This document shows positions 59,327 through 64,000 of a stretch of DNA of 64,000 nt, piece after piece. The stretch is from positions 245,139 through 309,138 of the forward strand of contig JAAOMT010000665.1 of the NCBI GenBank assembly GCA_016748015.1, in the 5' to 3' direction. This stretch comes from Geosiphon pyriformis. Lineage: Eukaryota; Glomeromycota; Glomeromycetes; Archaeosporales; Geosiphonaceae. Each line of letters opens with the position of its first letter. Positions within the stretch are counted from its first letter, which is position 1. Position numbers and translations under genes: made by a program. The notes beneath the pieces were generated by a model that did not search any database, was not told the origin of the DNA, and worked only from the letters and a program-made list of their open reading frames with translations.

Positions 59327-60041
59327 CTATTAATTAGCATGAAATTACTCTTTTAATTCCTATTATTAATTAGCATACATTATTATTAATTCGATTATCA
59401 CTTATTATTTAATCAAATTTTCAAAAGAAGAGCTTCTCTCTTCAAGGAAATGTATCTTCTCATAGTACCTTATCATAGTATCTTACTTTAGATATCTTAA
59501 TTGAAACAAATTACTTTTTACAAAATCAAATAAAAATTAAATATTTGAAAACCAAATTCTTAAAATTATTACATTTGAAATTCCCTCAAACACAACTAAC
59601 GTTTTGAAATTAATTAGCTACCAATTTCAATAAGCTGTTAGTGACTCCAGGCCTGGATAGAAAATGTTTTTCTTGATAAAATCCTATTTCTTTTACATTT
59701 CTTTTATTTTTTTTTTCTTTTCTTATTACAATTATTAGGGTAGCCTACAGACGAAATTCCTATAGAAGAGTTGACTTTTACAGCAAAGTAACTATACATT
59801 TTTAGTGAGCTTCCAGACGAGCAATTCCTAGGAAAGAGTTGACATTTATTACAACATAACTACATAAAGTAACTGGCAAGGAATTGGCCATTCCACTTAT
59901 AAGCCCAACAGTTCAAATTATAGGAAATAATTTGAAGATAAATTCAGTTACTAAAGGTTCAACTACTTTTAGAAAACGTAAATTTGCAACCAACAGACAT
60001 TTACAATATTCAAGAAAAAAGACCAAAAATCTCCAGTAATA
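59307..60041 (+). repeat. 3' LTR (735 bp, internally deleted)
   Basis: Begins TGTTACCAG and ends CCAGTAATA. It matches the 5' LTR closely but lacks a net 239 bp: sequence jumps from ATCAAATT directly to AAAAGAAGAGC near 59420. The missing part includes the five-motif array and most of the TATA box. A purine-rich stretch (AAGGAAAAAATTA) just before the LTR may be the polypurine tract. Confidence 0.87.
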
Positions 60042-60130
60042 GCGTAAGTTGTGTTTAGTGTAAGCCACTTAATTTGGTTTTTTGTACTAGATAGTAATTG
60101 GGCTTCACTCATTAAAAGCTAATAAAAAAA
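60042..60130 (+). mobile_element. 3' end of the interrupted LINE
   Basis: Aligns by eye with the LINE 3' fragments at 61255 and 63349 (common pattern: CTAG.TAG/TTAG..., then GGRCTTYACTCAT, then an A-rich tail). It continues exactly where the LINE stops at 50375 and ends AGCTAATAAAAAAAAAA. It is therefore the rest of the LINE, displaced by the LTR element. Confidence 0.75.
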
Positions 60131-61254
60131 AAATTATAGTATTTTATTGTAATTTTAAAAAAAAATATATATTTATAAAATAGTTTTATAATATATTATT
60201 AAATATTAGTTTTAAATTATTTAAATATAGTATATTTTTAAAAACTGTTTTTTTTAATTATTTTAAATTATTATTGTAAATTTATTAAATTTTTATTTTA
60301 TAATAAAATTATTTAATGTTTTTATTATTTTTTTAGTTATTTTATTAATATATTTATTTTATTATATTGGTATTTTTTAATATAATATGGTTGTAATTGG
60401 TTTTATAAAATTTTTATTTTTTTTTAAAAATATTTAAATATTTTTATATTTGATTTTTTAAATTATTTATAATTATTTTTATATTTAACTTTTTATTTTG
60501 CAGCATTTTAAATAACAATTAAGTAATTATGTAAATATTATTAGTAATTTTTATTTTGTTAATAATTTTTATATACTTATTTTTATTTTGGTAATTAATT
60601 TAATATAAATTGTATTTAATAATAATAATAATTAATTTTAAATCTTATAAAGTTTTATGTTTAATTAATAATATTTTTATATTTAACTATAATATTTGTA
60701 TTAATATTATTTGGCTTAAATATTTTATTTTATTGTTTTTTTTGTTTTAATATAATATAACAATATTTTATTTTTAATCTTGTATTTAATTAGTTTATTT
60801 AGTAATTTGTTATTATGTTTTTTTTTGTTTTTCTTATAATATTCTAATATTTTTAATTATTATTTTTCTTTTTTTTAAAAATTTTATTAATTTATATGTT
60901 TTAAAAAAAACATATTTGTAAATATTGTTTTATTATTAATTTATTTAAATAAATTAATATTTCTAATTTAATTAAATAATATTGTTTTTTTTTATATACC
61001 AATTTAAATAATATATTAATTATTTGATTTTTTTTTTTAATAATTTTATTGTTTTAATATTTTTTTAATATAAGTTTAATTTTTACATATTAAATTATAT
61101 TTAATATATAATTAAACAATAATATAATTATATTATTATTTAAATATATATAATAATAAAAATATATAAGTTTTAAATATTAATTACAAAAAAATAATCT
61201 AATAATTTAATTTAATATATATAATTGTTTTATAATATAATATATTCTATATAT
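60131..61254. other. Nearly pure A/T DNA
   Basis: No gene or recognisable element. Long T and A tracts, TATA and AATAAT runs, almost no G or C. Confidence 0.6.
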
Positions 61255-61732
61255 AGCTTTGTATAAGGATTTTGTTTTTAAAAACTGGTACTTAAAGGCT
61301 TTGTCAATATTCAAATACACTAAAATTGCAGGCAAAATAATTATTAATAGGATAAGAAATATGAGGATAATTTATTGGACAGAAGTGTGATTGGTAAAAG
61401 CTAAGTTTAAAATAATTTTAGAAAGAAAAAGTTTCATTGTATATAATAATTCAATGCTTTTTACTATTTATAGATTTTTATTTTTGCTTTCTAATAGTAT
61501 TATTAGATTATTTGTATTATAGAAGTATATAGTATTAGTTTTGGTTTTTGTAAACTCTGCAGTTTTTTTTCTGGTATTAATAATTCTGTATTTGTTATAA
61601 TAGATTTATAGTGTTGTTTTAATTGGCCTGAGTGATTAGTTATATGTGAAAATTGCATAATTTGCATCTAGTTTAGATCATTTAGTTTGATGTATTATAC
61701 TAAGTAATATTTGGACTTTACTCATAAAATAT
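61255..61732 (+). mobile_element. Second LINE copy, 3' fragment, strongly decayed
   Basis: Matches the end of LINE ORF2 and its 3' untranslated region at about 49970-50375 and 60042-60115 (TTTGT(G/T)TTTAAAAACTGG; GGCCTRAGTGRYTAG; the GGACTTTACTCAT end). It is far more AT-rich than the first copy and has no long frame. A solo LTR interrupts it at 61733. Confidence 0.75.
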
Positions 61733-62635
61733 TGTTATTAGTAGAATTTTAGTTATTCATTAGCATGAAATTACTCTTTTAATTCTTAGTATTAATTAAT
61801 ATATATTATTATCATTTTAATTATTACTTATTAATTAATCAAATTATTAAATATTATCATTTAATTAATAATTTAATTTGTATTATAAAAATTAAGATGA
61901 TCAAATTACATAATATTTTCAACTATTTAACATTCAAAAATTTGCCAAAATGTATTTTTAGTTTGTCAAAATTATAGCAAAGAAGAAAATTTAAGTTCAT
62001 AGACTAGTATTATAACAAATTGTATAAAAAAAAGCTTCTCTCTTTAAAAAAATGTATATTATCTTCTTTTAAACATCTTAATTAGAAGTAACTATCTCTT
62101 TATATATCTTTACAAATCAATAAAAATAAATATTTAAAAACTCAATTTTTGATTATTATACTTAAAATTTATAAAACCCAACTAATATTTTAGAATTGAT
62201 TAGCTACCAATTTTAGTAATCTGTTAATAACTTCAGATCTGGATATAAAACGTTTCCTTTGACAAAATTATATTTTTTTTATATTTTTTATATTTTTTTA
62301 TATTTTTTTATATTTTTTTATTATAATTATTAGGATAGTCTATAGACAAAATTTTTGCAGAAGAGTTGACTTTTATAGCAAAATAACTACATATTTTAGT
62401 AAGCTTCCAAACAAGCAATTTCTGGGAAAGAGTTAATATTTACTACAATGTAATTACACAAAATAACTAGCATGAAATTGGTTATTCTATTTATAAGCTT
62501 AGCAATTCAAATTATAGAAAATAATTTGAAGATAAATTCAGTTATTGGAGGTTTACTTGCTTTTAGAAAACATGAATTCACAACAAATAGACATTAACAA
62601 CATTCAAGAAAAGAGACTAAAAACCTTTGATAACA
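61733..62635 (+). repeat. Solo LTR, strongly decayed (903 bp)
   Basis: Same family as the LTRs at 50376 and 59307, full length apart from small changes. It begins TGTTATTAG and ends GATAACA. It has lost nearly all CpG and several of the palindromic motifs. The sequence right after it (GTATTAATAAAAAAAAA) looks like the A-rich LINE tail, so the LTR sits in the LINE 3' end. Confidence 0.85.
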
Positions 62636-63348
62636 GTATTAATAAAAAAAAATTCTATAATAAATATATATATTACATATATTTTTGTTTTTTTATAATT
62701 TTACAACATAAATACAAATAAATATAAAAAATTTATTTTTAATTACAAAGCAAAATATCTAATTATTATAAATAAATAAAATTTTAAACATATTTTAACA
62801 AATAAAAACAAAATAAATAAGCAATAAATATATATTTATTAAAAAATTCAAAATTATTAAAAAAAATTTATATAATAATTATTAAATTAATAAAAAATAG
62901 TTAAACATATTATTAAGTATTTATTTATTAGTTTATTTTAATATTTTTTAAAACCAATATTAAATTTCAAATATGATAAAAAACAGTATATTATTATAAA
63001 AAAACCATTTTTAAATTTAAAATACTATAATTTTTATAATATTATCAAAGTATTTTGCTTTTTAATATTTTTAATTTTTAATTTTATGTGTATTATAAAA
63101 ATATAAACTGTTTTTTTATTTATTAAAGTTATTTTTATCAACTTTTTTGTTAAAAAATTGCCAAAAAACTTAGTAAAATTAATATTATTATAATAATTTT
63201 ATATAAATTTGGCAATTTTGTTAATTATAAGAAGCAAGTTTATTAATAATACAAATTACAATATTTAGTTAAATAAAAAAATAGATTAATAATTTAAAAT
63301 ATTTTTTTGGTTTTTGTTTTTGTTTAAATATTATTTTTTAAAATAAAT
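62636..63348. other. Nearly pure A/T DNA
   Basis: Apart from the first bases, which may be the LINE A-tail, no gene or element is recognisable. Confidence 0.55.
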
Positions 63349-63447
63349 TTTTTTTTTTTAATATTTAATAAGTAAGACCTAAATGTTACTTAGCACAATA
63401 CATTAAACTAAATGATCTAAACTAGGCACAAATTATGCATTTTCCAC
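63349..63447 (-). mobile_element. Third LINE copy, 3' end, opposite strand
   Basis: The reverse complement reads GCATAATTTG, CTAGTTTAGATCATTTAGTTT and then TACTTATTAAAT..., matching the LINE 3' end at 61655-61732. The T-run at its left edge is the A-tail. It abuts the LTR at 63448. Confidence 0.75.
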
Positions 63448-63656
63448 TGTTACCAGTAGAATTTTAGCTATTAATTAGCATGAAATTTCCTTTATAATTC
63501 CTATCATTAATTAGCATATATTATTATCGTTTCGAATTTCACTTATTATTTAATCAAATTAGCAATTATCATCATTTAATCAATAACCCGATTTGGACCA
63601 TAGAAATTGAGATGATCAATTTACACAATACCCTGAACCATATAACATAGCCAAAA

Positions 63657-63746
63657 TTCGCCGAAATTAATGAAAATTGGCCGAAATAATTCATAGTTCA
63701 GCGAAATAACTTGTAGTTCGCCGAAATGTATCTTTAGTTCACCGAA
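63657..63746 (+). promoter_or_regulatory. Array of five TTC-NNN-GAA palindromes in the LTR
   Basis: TTCGCCGAA at 63657, TTGGCCGAA at 63677, TTCAGCGAA at 63697, TTCGCCGAA at 63717 and TTCACCGAA at 63738. The steps are 20, 20, 20 and 21 bp, about two turns of the helix, so all copies face the same side. They lie upstream of the TATA box, where transcription factors act in LTR U3 regions. Decayed copies keep the same spacing in the 5' LTR at 50585-50674. Confidence 0.7.
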
Positions 63747-63799
63747 ATTCTAGAAAAAAGAAAAAGTGCAAGTTCAAAGACTAGTACTACAACAAGTTG

Positions 63800-63807
63800 T
63801 ATAAAAG
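63800..63807 (+). promoter_or_regulatory. LTR TATA box
   Basis: TATAAAAG, about 54 bp after the palindrome array. A short inverted repeat around AGAAGAGCTTCTCT follows at once. The same box occurs at 50728 in the 5' LTR. Confidence 0.6.
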
Positions 63808-64000
63808 AAGAGCTTCTCTCTTCAAGAAAATGTATCTTCTCATATCTTACCATAGTATCTTACTTTAGGTATCTTAATTAGAACAAATCACTTTTTACAT
63901 ATCTCAAATAAAAATTAAATATTCGAAAACCAAATCCTTTGATTATTACACTTGAAATTCTCTCAACACAACTAACATTTTGAAATTTATTAGCTACCAA

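Larger units (their letters stand above)
50376..60041 (+). mobile_element. Ty3/Gypsy LTR retrotransposon with dUTPase domain, degenerate
   Basis: Bounded by two direct LTRs (50376-51349 and 59307-60041). The internal order is gag, zinc knuckle, protease, Cys-rich segment, dUTPase, reverse transcriptase, RNase H, integrase, and then an extra ORF. Integrase after RT/RNase H places it in Ty3/Gypsy. It sits inside the 3' untranslated region of the LINE in the same orientation. Flanking 5-mers are TGTGT before and GCGTA after; they are not identical, although shifting by one base gives GTGTG against GCGTA, which differ only by transitions. Stops and several frameshifts interrupt gag and pol. LTR similarity outside a deletion in the 3' LTR suggests a fairly recent insertion. 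Confidence 0.9.
63448..64000 (+). repeat. LTR of the same family, best preserved, cut by window end
   Basis: Begins TGTTACCAG and continues to the end of the window. It retains the most CpG sites of the four copies. Whether it is a solo LTR or the 5' LTR of another element cannot be seen. Confidence 0.87.

Noticed and set aside
63657-63746. CRISPR-like array
   Set aside because: The repeats are only nine bases with 11-12 bp between them and lie inside an LTR in a eukaryotic genome.

Overview
The window looks like nuclear DNA of a filamentous, intron-rich, AT-rich fungus. The best fit is an arbuscular mycorrhizal fungus (Glomeromycotina). This rests on short GT-AG introns, the mix of conserved fungal housekeeping genes, and large degenerate LINE and Ty3/Gypsy elements in AT-rich DNA. 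The genus cannot be fixed from the sequence alone. Host genes end in TAA, TAG and TGA, so the genetic code is standard.

The left half (about 1-32 kb) is gene-dense, and many genes sit in divergent or convergent pairs. In order it holds: an AreA-like GATA factor with two zinc fingers; an unrecognised 259-aa protein; a ZDHHC16-like palmitoyltransferase; an unrecognised 130-aa protein; the karyogamy protein KAR5 (17 exons); the molybdopterin synthase small subunit; thiamine pyrophosphokinase; a TBC-domain Rab GAP; a broken Mrr-like nuclease copy; a SET3-type PHD-SET protein; a Josephin-type deubiquitinase; the NatB catalytic subunit NAA20; and a leucine-rich-repeat-like protein. I rebuilt exons by hand from splice sites, phase and conserved motifs. 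In the models called here the exon phases close.

The middle (about 32-43.6 kb) is gene-sparse and rich in microsatellites. It holds a small secreted protein, a 483-aa secreted protein, a single-pass membrane protein, and a class 3 lipase-like gene that runs into a 27-N assembly gap and has Gly where the catalytic Ser is expected.

The right end (43.6-64 kb) is a nested transposon block. A LINE with ORF1 and ORF2 is interrupted in its 3' untranslated region by a Ty3/Gypsy element (50376-60041) that also encodes a dUTPase domain and an extra 3' ORF. The LINE tail resumes at 60042. Two more LTRs of the same family (61733-62635, and 63448 to the window end) also lie against LINE 3' ends. Both elements are dead. 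LINE ORF2 keeps one frame for 4.66 kb but carries 12 premature stops. Catalytic Asp codons in four enzymes now read Asn. Comparing LTR copies shows CpG changing to TpG or CpA directly. This is the pattern expected from cytosine-methylation or RIP-like decay. The least decayed LTR carries five copies of a TTC-NNN-GAA palindrome at a strict 20-21 bp spacing upstream of a TATA box, which I consider the most unusual signal in the window.
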